A stretch of DNA of 64,000 bases from Reyranella sp. (lineage in GTDB: Bacteria > Pseudomonadota > Alphaproteobacteria > Reyranellales > Reyranellaceae): positions 1-64,000 of the forward strand of contig JAIEOV010000033.1 of the NCBI GenBank assembly GCA_019750135.1, written 5' to 3'. Of this stretch, positions 40,738 to 48,794 are shown piece by piece. The notes beneath the pieces were generated by a model. That model was not told the DNA's origin, ran no database searches, and saw only the letters and a list, made by a program, of their open reading frames with translations. Position numbers and translations under genes: made by a program. Each line of letters opens with the position of its first letter. The stretch's first letter is position 1.

Positions 40738-43053
40738 ATGAATGCTCCAGTGACGCTCGGCCAGCCGCTGACCCGACGCGAGGATCGCCGCCTGCTGACC
40801 GGCCGCGGCCGCTACGCCGACAACACCGCGCCGGCCGGTGCGCTGGCCGTCCTGTTCGTGCGCTCGCCGCACGCCCATGCGCGCATCGCCGGCATCGACA
40901 AGACGTCGGCGCTGGCCTCGCCAGGCGTCGCGGCAATCTACACAGCCGATGATCTATTAGCCGACAAAGTCGGCCATCTGCCGGCGATCAGCGAGATCAA
41001 GGACGCCGCCGGCAACCGCCATCGCGAGCCTGAGCACCTGCCGATGCCGCCGGGCAAGGTGCGTCACGTCGGCGACATCGTCGCCATGATCGCGGCGGAA
41101 ACGCTCGACCAGGCGCGCGACGCGGCCGAGCTGCTGGAAATCGACTACGACGCGCTACCGGCCGTCGTCACGGCGGCGCAGGCCCTCGCCCCCGATGCAC
41201 CGCTGGTGCACGACGACGTGGCGGGCAACCTGATGTGCCGCTGGGGCAAAGGCGACGCGGCGGCTACCGACGCGGCCTTCGCGCGTGCGGCACACGTCTC
41301 GACCCTGTCGATCCGCTCGCCGCGCCAGATCGTGCACTACATGGAGACGCGCGCGGCGTGGTCCGCCTACGACGCCGCGGACGACCTCGTGACCGTCACC
41401 TTCGCCTCGCAGGGCGTGCAGATCCCACACCGGCTGATGTGCGAGCGCGTGCTGAACGTGCCCAAGGACAAGCTTCGTCTGGTCACCGAGGATGTCGGCG
41501 GCGGCTTCGGGCCGAAATATCCGATCTATGCCGAGTCGACGTTGATGGCCTGGGCCACCCGCAAGCTCAAGCGCGGCCTGCGTTGGGTCTGCGAGCGCGC
41601 CGAGCTGGCGCAAAGCGACAGCCACGCCCGCGATCTCGTGGCGAGCGGCGAACTCGCGCTGGATTCCGACGGGAAATTCCTGGCGGTGCGCGTCAAGGCG
41701 GCGGCCAACTACGGCGCCTATGTGTCGATGTTTGCGCCGACCATCCCGACGACGGGCCTGGCCAAGGTGATCTCCGGCCTCTACCGCATCCCGGCGATCC
41801 GCATCGACTTCGACTGCGCCTTCACGAACACCGTGCCGGTCGACGCCATCCGCGGCGCCGGCAAGCCCGAGGCCCTGTTCCTGCTCGAGCGCCTGGTCGA
41901 TCTCGCCGCCCACGAGACCGGCCGCTCGCCGGCCGAGCTGCGCCGCCTGAACCTGATCAAGGCCGACGAGATGCCGTACGCAGCGGCGAGCGGCTACACC
42001 TATGACGCAGCGGACTGCGTGCGTCTGTTCGAGACCGCATTGAAGGCCGCCGACGAGCCGGGCTTCGCCGCACGGCGCACGGCGAGCGAAGCCGCGGGTA
42101 AGCGCCGGGGTCTCGGCCTCGCCTGCCATCTGCACGGCACCGGCGGCATCGCCGACGAGCACGTCGTGGTGCAGGTCGAGCCCGACCGCCTGGTGGCGAG
42201 CGTCGGCACGCAAAGCCAGGGCCAGGGCCACGAGACGGTCTTCGCCCAGATCCTGGCGGCGTCGCTCGGCGTGCCGATCGACAAGATCGAGGTCCGCCAG
42301 GGCGACACGCGCAGCATCCCGCGCGGCGGCGGCACCGGCGGCTCGTCCTCGACCATCATCAGCGGCACCACATTGAAGCGCGCCGCCGACGTCGTGATCG
42401 AGCGCGGCCGCGATCTTGCCGCCGAGCGGCTGGAGACGGCGCCGGCCGACATCGCCTACCGCGACGGCAACTTCGAGGTCGTCGGCACGGACCGGCGCAT
42501 CGGCCTGTTCGAGCTGGCGGCCAAAAAGCCGTTCACCGGCGATGCGCTGTTCGGCGACAAGATCGAATCCTTCCCGACCGGCGTCATGGTCTGCGAGGTC
42601 GAGGTCGATCCCGAGACCGGCGTGGTGCGCGTCGACCGCCTGACCGAGGTCGCCGACTGCGGCACCGTGGTCAATCCGCGATTGCTGATGGGCCAGGTCC
42701 ATGGCGGCATCGTCCACGGGCTGGGCAATGCGCTGATGGAAGAGGCGATCTACGACGAGGAGAGCGGCCAGCTGCTGAGCGGCACCTTGATGGACTACGC
42801 CTTGCCGCGTGCCGACGACACCCCGTCCCTGCAGGTCGAGACCATCAACACGGCCTCGCCCAACAATTTCATGGGCCTGAAGGGCGTCGGCGAGCTGCCG
42901 ACCAACGGCGCCCCGGCCGCCATCGCCAACGCCGTGCTCGACGCCCTGCGCCCGCTTGGCGTCCGCCATCTCGACATGCCGATCACGTCGCACAAGGTGT
43001 GGCGGGCGCTTCAGGCCGCCAGGATGGAGAGCACGCCCCGACCGGCGACATAG
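40738..43053 (+). CDS. Xanthine dehydrogenase-family molybdopterin-binding subunit (orphan)
   Basis: A 771-residue large subunit of the molybdenum hydroxylase family (CoxL/CutL-like). It begins LGQPLTRREDRRLLTGRGRY, typical of the group, with Moco-binding motifs VTEDVGGGFGPKYP, TQSQGQGHETVFAQ, GGTGGSSSTIISG and the catalytic glutamate in LKGVGELPTNGAPA. It normally works with FAD (medium) and 2Fe-2S (small) subunits, but neither gene is adjacent, so partners must be elsewhere or absent. Its CoxL-type active-site loop is not evident, so CO oxidation is not implied. The 3' end overlaps the convergent TSUP gene by 43 bases. Confidence 0.85.
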   Translation: MNAPVTLGQPLTRREDRRLLTGRGRYADNTAPAGALAVLFVRSPHAHARIAGIDKTSALASPGVAAIYTADDLLADKVGHLPAISEIKDAAGNRHREPEHLPMPPGKVRHVGDIVAMIAAETLDQARDAAELLEIDYDALPAVVTAAQALAPDAPLVHDDVAGNLMCRWGKGDAAATDAAFARAAHVSTLSIRSPRQIVHYMETRAAWSAYDAADDLVTVTFASQGVQIPHRLMCERVLNVPKDKLRLVTEDVGGGFGPKYPIYAESTLMAWATRKLKRGLRWVCERAELAQSDSHARDLVASGELALDSDGKFLAVRVKAAANYGAYVSMFAPTIPTTGLAKVISGLYRIPAIRIDFDCAFTNTVPVDAIRGAGKPEALFLLERLVDLAAHETGRSPAELRRLNLIKADEMPYAAASGYTYDAADCVRLFETALKAADEPGFAARRTASEAAGKRRGLGLACHLHGTGGIADEHVVVQVEPDRLVASVGTQSQGQGHETVFAQILAASLGVPIDKIEVRQGDTRSIPRGGGTGGSSSTIISGTTLKRAADVVIERGRDLAAERLETAPADIAYRDGNFEVVGTDRRIGLFELAAKKPFTGDALFGDKIESFPTGVMVCEVEVDPETGVVRVDRLTEVADCGTVVNPRLLMGQVHGGIVHGLGNALMEEAIYDEESGQLLSGTLMDYALPRADDTPSLQVETINTASPNNFMGLKGVGELPTNGAPAAIANAVLDALRPLGVRHLDMPITSHKVWRALQAARMESTPRPAT

Positions 43054-43799
43054 AGGCCGGCGGCGGCGACGAACCAGGCGAAGAGGCGAGACAGGCGTTC
43101 CTTGTTCTGCGCCAGCGCCGCATTGGCGCGGCTGCCCGCGACGGCACCCACGAAGCCGCCGGCCACCAGGAGCGCCGCGATCTGCCAGTCGATCAGACCT
43201 GACCAAGCATAGCTGGACGCGGAGGCCGTGCCGAAGGCTGCGACGCCGACCAGCGAGGCACTGGCGGCATCGCTCACGTCCATGTCGGCGGCAAGCATCA
43301 GGCCCGGCAGGATCAGGAAGCCGCCGCCGATGCCAAAGAAACCCGACAATGTGCCGACGGCGAGGCCCGCAAACAGCAGGCGTGGCAACAGGCGCCGGGC
43401 ATTGGCCAGGCTCAGGCGCTCCGACGAGACCGCGGCGGCGGGTTTGGGTCGCATCATCAGGATGCCGACCACGATCATCAGCAAGCCGAACAACGCCAGG
43501 AGCTGGCGTCCGTCGATCGCCTTGCCGAGCGTGGCGCCGAGCAACGCGCCTGCGACACCGGCCGCGCTGAAGGCGATGGCGCAAGGCCACCGTATCGGCG
43601 CGCGACGCGCATGCAGGCCCAGGCTGGCCAGCGCATTCAGCGCGACGGCAAACGCCGCCGTGCCGATGGCGATATGCGGCGGCACCCCGACGGCATAGAC
43701 GAGCAGCGGGACGGCCAGGATGGAGCCGCCGCCGCCGATCAGCCCGAGCACGAGGCCGATCAGGCTGCCCGAACCCAGAGCGAGCAGCGCGCCGGCCAT
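43011..43799 (-). CDS. TSUP-family (TauE/SafE) sulfur-compound permease
   Basis: A 262-residue membrane protein with about eight helices and duplicated TSUP motifs: GLVLGLIGGGGSILAVPLLV in the N-half and GTLSGFFGIGGGFLILPGLM in the C-half. In bigR/blh operons this permease is thought to move sulfite or thiosulfate produced from persulfides. Its ATG overlaps the rhodanese stop (TGATG). Last gene of the bigR-rhodanese-TSUP operon. Confidence 0.9.
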   Translation of the reverse strand: MAGALLALGSGSLIGLVLGLIGGGGSILAVPLLVYAVGVPPHIAIGTAAFAVALNALASLGLHARRAPIRWPCAIAFSAAGVAGALLGATLGKAIDGRQLLALFGLLMIVVGILMMRPKPAAAVSSERLSLANARRLLPRLLFAGLAVGTLSGFFGIGGGFLILPGLMLAADMDVSDAASASLVGVAAFGTASASSYAWSGLIDWQIAALLVAGGFVGAVAGSRANAALAQNKERLSRLFAWFVAAAGLYVAGRGVLSILAA

Positions 43800-44326
43800 C
43801 AGAGGGCGACCGCCCGGCTCGGGCGATTCCAGGGCATCAGCGCCAACAACCGCGCCATGCCGCACCAGCCGCTGATGCCGGCGAAAGCGAGACCGGCGCC
43901 GACGAACGCCGACAGACCGAAGAAGGCCGGTGCTACCCAGATGCCGAGCGCAACGCCCAGCAGGACCAGGGAGCCGGCAACGATCTGCACCTGGCGCATG
44001 ATCTCGAGTGGCTGGCCGCGATCGACCGCGACCGGGAGACCGGCCTTCTTCCAGGCGTCCAGTCCGCCCTCGAGGATATAGGCCTCGCATGCAGCTGCAC
44101 CGGCCAGCCGCGCAGCGTTGGCCGCGGTGCGCGCGCCGGACCGGCAATGGAAGATGACCGGCCTGCCAGCAGAGGGGGCGACGGGAACCAAGCGGGAGAG
44201 CGGATTGCTCAAGGAGCCGACGACGCGCTCACGCGCATGCTCATCGGCTTCGCGGACATCGATCAGGACGGCGCCCTGGTCGAGCAGCCGGCGAGCGCCA
44301 GCGACGTCAATGGTAGGCAGAGACAT
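43799..44326 (-). CDS. Rhodanese domain protein with DUF2892 membrane tail
   Basis: A 175-residue protein: rhodanese domain (1-100) with catalytic C61 in HCRSGART, then a DUF2892-like segment with two membrane helices (about 108-155, VAGSLVLLGVALGIWVAPAF). Rhodaneses transfer sulfane sulfur; membrane tethering puts it beside the coupled TSUP permease. Twenty-one bases after bigR. Confidence 0.9.
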   Translation of the reverse strand: MSLPTIDVAGARRLLDQGAVLIDVREADEHARERVVGSLSNPLSRLVPVAPSAGRPVIFHCRSGARTAANAARLAGAAACEAYILEGGLDAWKKAGLPVAVDRGQPLEIMRQVQIVAGSLVLLGVALGIWVAPAFFGLSAFVGAGLAFAGISGWCGMARLLALMPWNRPSRAVAL

Positions 44327-44347
44327 TGGTGTTTCCTTTCCGCCAGA

Positions 44348-44668
44348 TCAGTCCTGGCAATAGAGACGGTGCAAGGTCGCGAGCAGGCTCTCGACCCGAG
44401 AATCGGCGATCCGGTACCACAGCGTCTGGGCGTCACGGCGGAAGGCCACGATGCCTTCCTCGCGCATGCGCGCGAGATGCTGCGACAGCGCCGACTGCGA
44501 CAGTCCGATCTCTTCGGCCAGCGCGCCGACAGTCGCCTCGCCCTCTTCCACAAGCTTGCAGAGGATGAGCAGACGGCGATCGTTGGCGAGTGCCGCCAGA
44601 ACGCCTGCGACTTCGCCGGCCCTCGCCTCCAGGGCCCGTGGATCGATACGGGTGGTGGTTTTTTTCAT
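44348..44668 (-). CDS. bigR: Persulfide-sensing ArsR-family repressor (BigR/SqrR-like)
   Basis: A 106-residue winged-helix repressor. The recognition region is IGLSQSALSQHLARMREEG. Two cysteines, C37 in RRLLILCKLVEEG and C104 in LHRLYCQD, occupy the positions of the redox pair in BigR/SqrR, where persulfides form a tetrasulfide bridge that releases DNA. The ATG (44668-44666) is embedded in a 35-bp AT-rich palindrome, so the gene is probably autoregulated. Controls the rhodanese-TSUP operon and divergent blh. Confidence 0.92.
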   Translation of the reverse strand: MKKTTTRIDPRALEARAGEVAGVLAALANDRRLLILCKLVEEGEATVGALAEEIGLSQSALSQHLARMREEGIVAFRRDAQTLWYRIADSRVESLLATLHRLYCQD

Positions 44669-44701
44669 ATTAGTAATTGCTAAATTAGCTATTACTAATA
44701 T
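44667..44701. promoter_or_regulatory. 35-bp AT-rich palindrome, BigR operator
   Basis: Outer arms ATATTAGTAAT (44667-44677) and ATTACTAATAT (44691-44701) and inner GCTAA-A-TTAGC (44679-44689) share one centre at 44684; only one base pair of the whole 35-bp palindrome is mismatched. It covers the bigR start codon and lies 30 bases upstream of the blh ATG, an AT island in GC-rich DNA. Confidence 0.85.
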
Positions 44702-44731
44702 ATATGTCAAGTTACGCTCTGGAGAAATTCC

Positions 44732-45598
44732 ATGCCCAGCAAACCCGCCATAGAAGCCTTTTTCGACGAGCCGACCTCTACCGTGACCTACCTGGTCAGC
44801 GATCCCGCGACCGGGCGCGCCGCAATCGTCGACCCGGTGCGCGACTACGACCACAAGTCGGGCAAGGCTTCGACGGCGTCAGCCGACCGCATTCTCGCCA
44901 GGGCACGCGAGCGCGACCTCACCATCGACTGGATCCTGGAGACGCACGCCCATGCCGACCATCTCTCAGCGGCGCCCTATCTCCGGATGAAGTCCGGCGC
45001 AAAGGTCGTCATCGGCGAACACATCCGTGCCGTGCAGAAGATCTTCAAGGGCGTGTTCAACGTCGCCGACGTGAGCGAGGACGGAACCGAGTTCGACCGG
45101 CTGGTGCGCGACGGCGACCGACTTGCGCTGGGCAGCCTCGAGATCGAGGTCATGCACCTGCCGGGCCATACGCCCGCCGACGTGGCCTATCGCGTCGACG
45201 ATGCCGTGTTCGTCGGCGACACCATCTTCATGCCCGACTACGGCACGGCGCGGACCGACTTCCCCGGTGGCGACGCCGCGACCCTCTATCGTTCGATCCG
45301 CCGCCTGCTGTCGCTGCCCGGAGCAACGCGGCTCTTCATGTGCCACGACTACAAGGCGCCCGGACGCGACTGCTTCGCCTGGGAGAGCACGGTGTCCGAG
45401 CAGCGCGCTCGCAACGTCCACGTTCACGATGGCGTCGACGAAGCGGCTTTCGTGGATCTGCGTACCAGGCGCGATGCCACCCTCGCTGCTCCGGTGCTGC
45501 TGTTGCCCTCCGTGCAGGTCAACATCCGCGCCGGCAACCCGCCGCCACCGGAAGCCAATGGCGTCAGCTATCTCAAAATTCCACTGCAAATGATCTGA
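44732..45598 (+). CDS. blh: Persulfide dioxygenase-like beta-lactamase-fold hydrolase (Blh)
   Basis: A 288-residue MBL-fold protein of the ETHE1/Blh group, which oxidises glutathione persulfide to sulfite. Metal site THAHADH (H72, H74, D76, H77), then HLPGHTPADVAY and FVGDTIFMPDYGTAR, whose DYGTAR is diagnostic of the Blh branch. GGAG lies 8 bases before the ATG. It is divergent from bigR across the shared operator. Confidence 0.93.
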   Translation: MPSKPAIEAFFDEPTSTVTYLVSDPATGRAAIVDPVRDYDHKSGKASTASADRILARARERDLTIDWILETHAHADHLSAAPYLRMKSGAKVVIGEHIRAVQKIFKGVFNVADVSEDGTEFDRLVRDGDRLALGSLEIEVMHLPGHTPADVAYRVDDAVFVGDTIFMPDYGTARTDFPGGDAATLYRSIRRLLSLPGATRLFMCHDYKAPGRDCFAWESTVSEQRARNVHVHDGVDEAAFVDLRTRRDATLAAPVLLLPSVQVNIRAGNPPPPEANGVSYLKIPLQMI

Positions 45599-45626
45599 AT
45601 CAAAGCCGGCGCATGGCGGCGCGGGC

Positions 45627-46223
45627 ATGCATGTGCCGATGCCGCGCAACATCCTCATCCTGAACGGCCATCCCGATCCGGCCAGCACCGGCCTGTGTCA
45701 CGCGCTGGCCGGCGCGTACGAGGCGGGCGCGCTCGCGGCTGGTCATGCCGTGCGTCGTCTCGATGTCGCCAAGCTCGACTTCGGCTTGTTGCACTCACAA
45801 GCCGCATTCGAAAAGGACGCTCCGCCGCCGGAGATCATGGCGGCGCAGGACGCCATCCGCTGGTCGAATCACCTGGTGGTGATCTTCCCGCTATGGCTGG
45901 GCGACATGCCGGCGGTGCTCAAGGCCTTCTTCGAGCAGGCCCTGCGACCGGGCTTCGCCTTCACCTATCGCGCCAGCGGATTCCCGATCCAGCACATGAA
46001 GGGACGGTCGGCGCGCATCATCGTCACCATGGGCATGCCAGCCCTCGTATACCGCTGGTACTTCCGCGCGCACGGACTGAAGAACCTGAAGCGCAACGTC
46101 CTGAGATTTGTCGGCTTTGCGCCGGTGCGCGACACCCTGGTAGGCCGCGTCGGCTCGCGGAGTCGCGCGTCGATCGCGGGCATGCTGGAAGCCGTGAAGG
46201 GGCTTGGGCAGCGCGCGGCCTGA
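45627..46223 (+). CDS. Flavodoxin-fold NAD(P)H dehydrogenase (quinone) family protein
   Basis: A 198-residue protein like KefF/NQO-type FMN reductases: NILILNGHPDPASTGLCHAL (FMN phosphate loop), VVIFPLWLGDMPAVLKAFFEQ and ARIIVTMGMPALVYRW. It may reduce quinones or electrophiles with two electrons. It starts 28 bases after blh and may be co-transcribed. An in-frame ATG at 45639 is an alternative start. Confidence 0.82.
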   Translation: MHVPMPRNILILNGHPDPASTGLCHALAGAYEAGALAAGHAVRRLDVAKLDFGLLHSQAAFEKDAPPPEIMAAQDAIRWSNHLVVIFPLWLGDMPAVLKAFFEQALRPGFAFTYRASGFPIQHMKGRSARIIVTMGMPALVYRWYFRAHGLKNLKRNVLRFVGFAPVRDTLVGRVGSRSRASIAGMLEAVKGLGQRAA

Positions 46224-46315
46224 TATCCGACGCTTCGGCAACGGATTGGCGAAGAAGAGGAGCAAATTCACGAAAGAACGATGGAGCGGAGCGGAATAGC
46301 GTGATTTGTGGCGGC

Positions 46316-47299
46316 ATGTTGCGCCGTATCTCGATTGGCCTCGTTGCCCTTCTTGTTGCCGTGGTGGCCGGGTTCACCTCCATCATCGCCTTCGACGCTC
46401 CTACCGCGCCGTCGGTCCTGGCCGCCGGCAACTCGGTCCCCGGCATCGCCCAGTGGAACTTCGCCGACCTGCCGAGGATGCAGAGCCTCAAGGCGCGCGA
46501 CGGCGCCCCGCTGAACTACCGTCTCTATCCCGGCCGCCCGCATCACGCCGTCGTCCTGGTGCATGGATCGAGCGCCACCGACGCCTCGATGCTGAAACTC
46601 GCCCAGGCTCTGCAGGCCGCGGGCGCCAGCGTCTATGCGATCGACCTGCGCGGCCACGGCGGCAGCGGCACGACCAACGGCGACGTCTCCTACATCGGCC
46701 AGCTCGACGACGACCTCGCCGACCTCGTCAAAGGAGCCGGCCTCGACAAGCCGGGCATGCATCGCACGCTGATCGGCTTCTCCTCCGGCGGCGGCTTCGC
46801 GCTGCGCATCGCCGGCGGGCGGCGGGCCGGCCTGTTCAACGACTACATCGCGATCTCGCCCTATGTCGGCCAGGACTCGCCGACCAATAGGCCGGGCTCG
46901 GGCGGCTGGGCCGGCGTCGCCGTGCCACGCATCATCGCGCTGTCGCTGCTGAACAGCATCGGACTGCCCTGGTTCCAGGACCTGCCGGCCGTCCACTTTG
47001 CGACCGACGCCAAGCCGAGCGACCGCCGCACGCCCGTCTACTCCTTCCGCCTGGTGGCGAGCCTGGAGCTCGGCCGCGATTGGCGCGGCGTGCTGGCGCG
47101 CATAACGGCGCCGACGGAGATCGTGGTCGGCGCCGACGACCAGCTGTTCGTCTCCGACCAGTTCAAGCCGATGCTGCAGTCGGTCAATCCTCGCATCGGC
47201 GTGACGATCGTGCCCGGCGAGACGCATCTCGGCATGATCGCCGATCCACCGGCCATGGCCGCCATCGTCGCCGCCTGGCGAAAATTGTCAGGCGACTGA
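46316..47299 (+). CDS. Membrane-anchored alpha/beta hydrolase
   Basis: A 327-residue protein with an N-terminal membrane helix or uncleaved signal (LRRISIGLVALLVAVVAGFTS) and an alpha/beta-hydrolase domain: VVLVHGSSATDASML, nucleophile GFSSGGGFAL, acid in VVGADDQLF and His in GETHLGM. Lysophospholipase/monoglyceride-lipase-like, acting in the periplasm or membrane. Start uncertain: GTG at 46301 is also possible. Confidence 0.78.
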   Translation: MLRRISIGLVALLVAVVAGFTSIIAFDAPTAPSVLAAGNSVPGIAQWNFADLPRMQSLKARDGAPLNYRLYPGRPHHAVVLVHGSSATDASMLKLAQALQAAGASVYAIDLRGHGGSGTTNGDVSYIGQLDDDLADLVKGAGLDKPGMHRTLIGFSSGGGFALRIAGGRRAGLFNDYIAISPYVGQDSPTNRPGSGGWAGVAVPRIIALSLLNSIGLPWFQDLPAVHFATDAKPSDRRTPVYSFRLVASLELGRDWRGVLARITAPTEIVVGADDQLFVSDQFKPMLQSVNPRIGVTIVPGETHLGMIADPPAMAAIVAAWRKLSGD

Positions 47300-47322
47300 C
47301 AAGTACGACCTCACCCTGAAGA

Positions 47323-47339
47323 GCCGCGCGAAGCGCGGC
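47323..47339. terminator. Hairpin, possible terminator and repeat remnant
   Basis: GCCGCGC-GAA-GCGCGGC is a perfect 7-3-7 hairpin 23 bases after the hydrolase stop. The surrounding CCTCACCCTGAAGAG ... GTCTCGAA resembles the CCTCATCCTGAGGAG-stem-GTCTCGAAGGATGAGG repeat widespread in alphaproteobacteria, with the outer right half eroded. Confidence 0.5.
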
Positions 47340-47400
47340 GTCTCGAACGCGTTTCCCTTCCTGGAAATCTCCTCTACGTTCGCCGCCGGGAGGATATTCA

Positions 47401-48366
47401 ATGACACGGAAGATGATCGCCGCGCTTGCCGGCGGATTGCTGCTGTTCGCCGCCGAGGCTTCGGCCCAGGCCTGGCCGAGCAAGCCGATCAAGCTGATCG
47501 CGCCCTATCCGCCGGCAGGGCAGACCGACGTGGTGTCGCGCTACTTCGCCGACAAGCTCGGCGCGGTGTTCGGCCAGCAGGTGATCGTCGAGAACAAACC
47601 CGGCGCCCAAGGCATGGTCGGCGCGGAGATCGCCAAGAATTCGGCGCCCGACGGCTACACGTTCCTGTACGTCAACTCGTCGATGATGTGTATCAACCCC
47701 TACGTCTACAAGAAGCTGCCCTACGACGGCTTCAAGGACTTCGTGCCGGTGACGCAGCATGGCCTGGCGCCGCTTGCGATGGTGGTGCCGCCGACGCTCG
47801 GCCCGAAATCGGTGAAGGAGTTCGTCGCCTGGGCGCGCGAGCGCAAGGGCAAGGTGAGCTTCGCCTCGTTCGGCACCGGCTCGTCGTCGCACATCTGGGG
47901 CGAGATGCTGAACCAGGCCGAAAAACTCGACATGACCCACGTGCCCTATAAGGGCGCGGGCCCGGCGATCCAAGATACGCTGGCCGGCCACATCCCGATG
48001 ACCATCCAGGATCTCGCAGCCAGCGGCCCGGCGATCTCGGGCGGCAAGCTCACGCCGCTTGCGGTAACGTCGACGGTGCGCTGGCCGCGGCTGCCCGACG
48101 TGCCGACCTTCGAAGAGGCCGGCTACAAGATCAACCTCACCGGCTGGAATGCGATCCTGGCGCCCGCCGGCACACCCCCGGAAATCGTCGAGCGCATGAG
48201 TGCGGAGATTCGCAAGCTGGTGCAGACGTCCGAAGGCAAGGAGAAGCTTCTGGACATGGGCCTGTTCGCCACGGGCACGACGCCGGCCGAGCTGACCGAG
48301 ATCATGAAGACCGGCTGCGCCGCCTGGGGCGAAGCGGTGAAGCGCGCCGGCGTCGAGCCGGAGTGA
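47401..48366 (+). CDS. Bug/TctC-family tripartite tricarboxylate-type binding protein
   Basis: A 321-residue periplasmic solute-binding protein. Signal peptide of about 23 residues (cleavage after ASA), then the Bug hallmarks WPSKPIKLIAPYPPAGQTDVV, VENKPGAQGMVGAEIAK, the HVPYKGAGPAIQDTLAGHI loop and FEEAGY. Bug proteins bind carboxylates or aromatic acids; solo copies without TctAB, as here, are common. Ligand unknown. Confidence 0.92.
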   Translation: MTRKMIAALAGGLLLFAAEASAQAWPSKPIKLIAPYPPAGQTDVVSRYFADKLGAVFGQQVIVENKPGAQGMVGAEIAKNSAPDGYTFLYVNSSMMCINPYVYKKLPYDGFKDFVPVTQHGLAPLAMVVPPTLGPKSVKEFVAWARERKGKVSFASFGTGSSSHIWGEMLNQAEKLDMTHVPYKGAGPAIQDTLAGHIPMTIQDLAASGPAISGGKLTPLAVTSTVRWPRLPDVPTFEEAGYKINLTGWNAILAPAGTPPEIVERMSAEIRKLVQTSEGKEKLLDMGLFATGTTPAELTEIMKTGCAAWGEAVKRAGVEPE

Positions 48367-48382
48367 GCCGCATGCGTCATTG

Positions 48383-48451
48383 TCTTCCGGACCGCCGGCC
48401 TCTGGCCGGCTCATGATCATGAGGCTGGCCAGAGGCCGGCGGTCCGGAAGA
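48383..48451. repeat. Palindromic repeat family A, copy 3
   Basis: A 69-bp palindrome with 20-base perfect arms TCTTCCGGACCGCCGGCCTC (48383-48402) and reverse complement (48432-48451) and core TCATGATCATGA. It lies between the convergent Bug and cbpM genes. Confidence 0.82.
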
Positions 48452-48464
48452 GCATGGGAAGACG

Positions 48465-48794
48465 CTAACGCTCGCGAAGGTCCTTCAACGCGACGGCGAT
48501 CGCCTCGCGCGTCGTCATCGGCTGCTGACCGATCGCCAGCCCGAGCTGGTGGAGCTGGCGGCGCAGCGTGTGCACCTGATCGAGCAGGTCGACCACTGTC
48601 TCGACCGCTTCTTCGTCGAAGCCGAGGTCGTCGGTCAGGTCGGCGAGCAGCCGGGCGCGCGCCACGTCGACCGGCTCGAACACCCAATGCTCGCCGTCGG
48701 CCGAGGGCCGCAGCAGGCCGCGCGCCACCCAGCGCTCGACATGGACAGCGGTGAGACGCTCATGCACGCGCAGCAGTTCCTCGAGCGTGGTCAT
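48465..48794 (-). CDS. cbpM: Chaperone modulator CbpM
   Basis: A 109-residue MerR-like protein of the CbpM family: LEELLRVHERLTAVHVERWV, then VFEPVDVARARLLADLTDDLG and DLLDQVHTLRRQLHQL. It binds and modulates the CbpA co-chaperone. Its ATG overlaps the cbpA stop (ATGA), the standard cbpA-cbpM order. Confidence 0.9.
   Translation of the reverse strand: MTTLEELLRVHERLTAVHVERWVARGLLRPSADGEHWVFEPVDVARARLLADLTDDLGFDEEAVETVVDLLDQVHTLRRQLHQLGLAIGQQPMTTREAIAVALKDLRER

Noticed and set aside
40738..43053. Carbon monoxide dehydrogenase CoxL
   Set aside because: The diagnostic Cys-containing CoxL active-site loop is not seen and coxM/coxS are absent.
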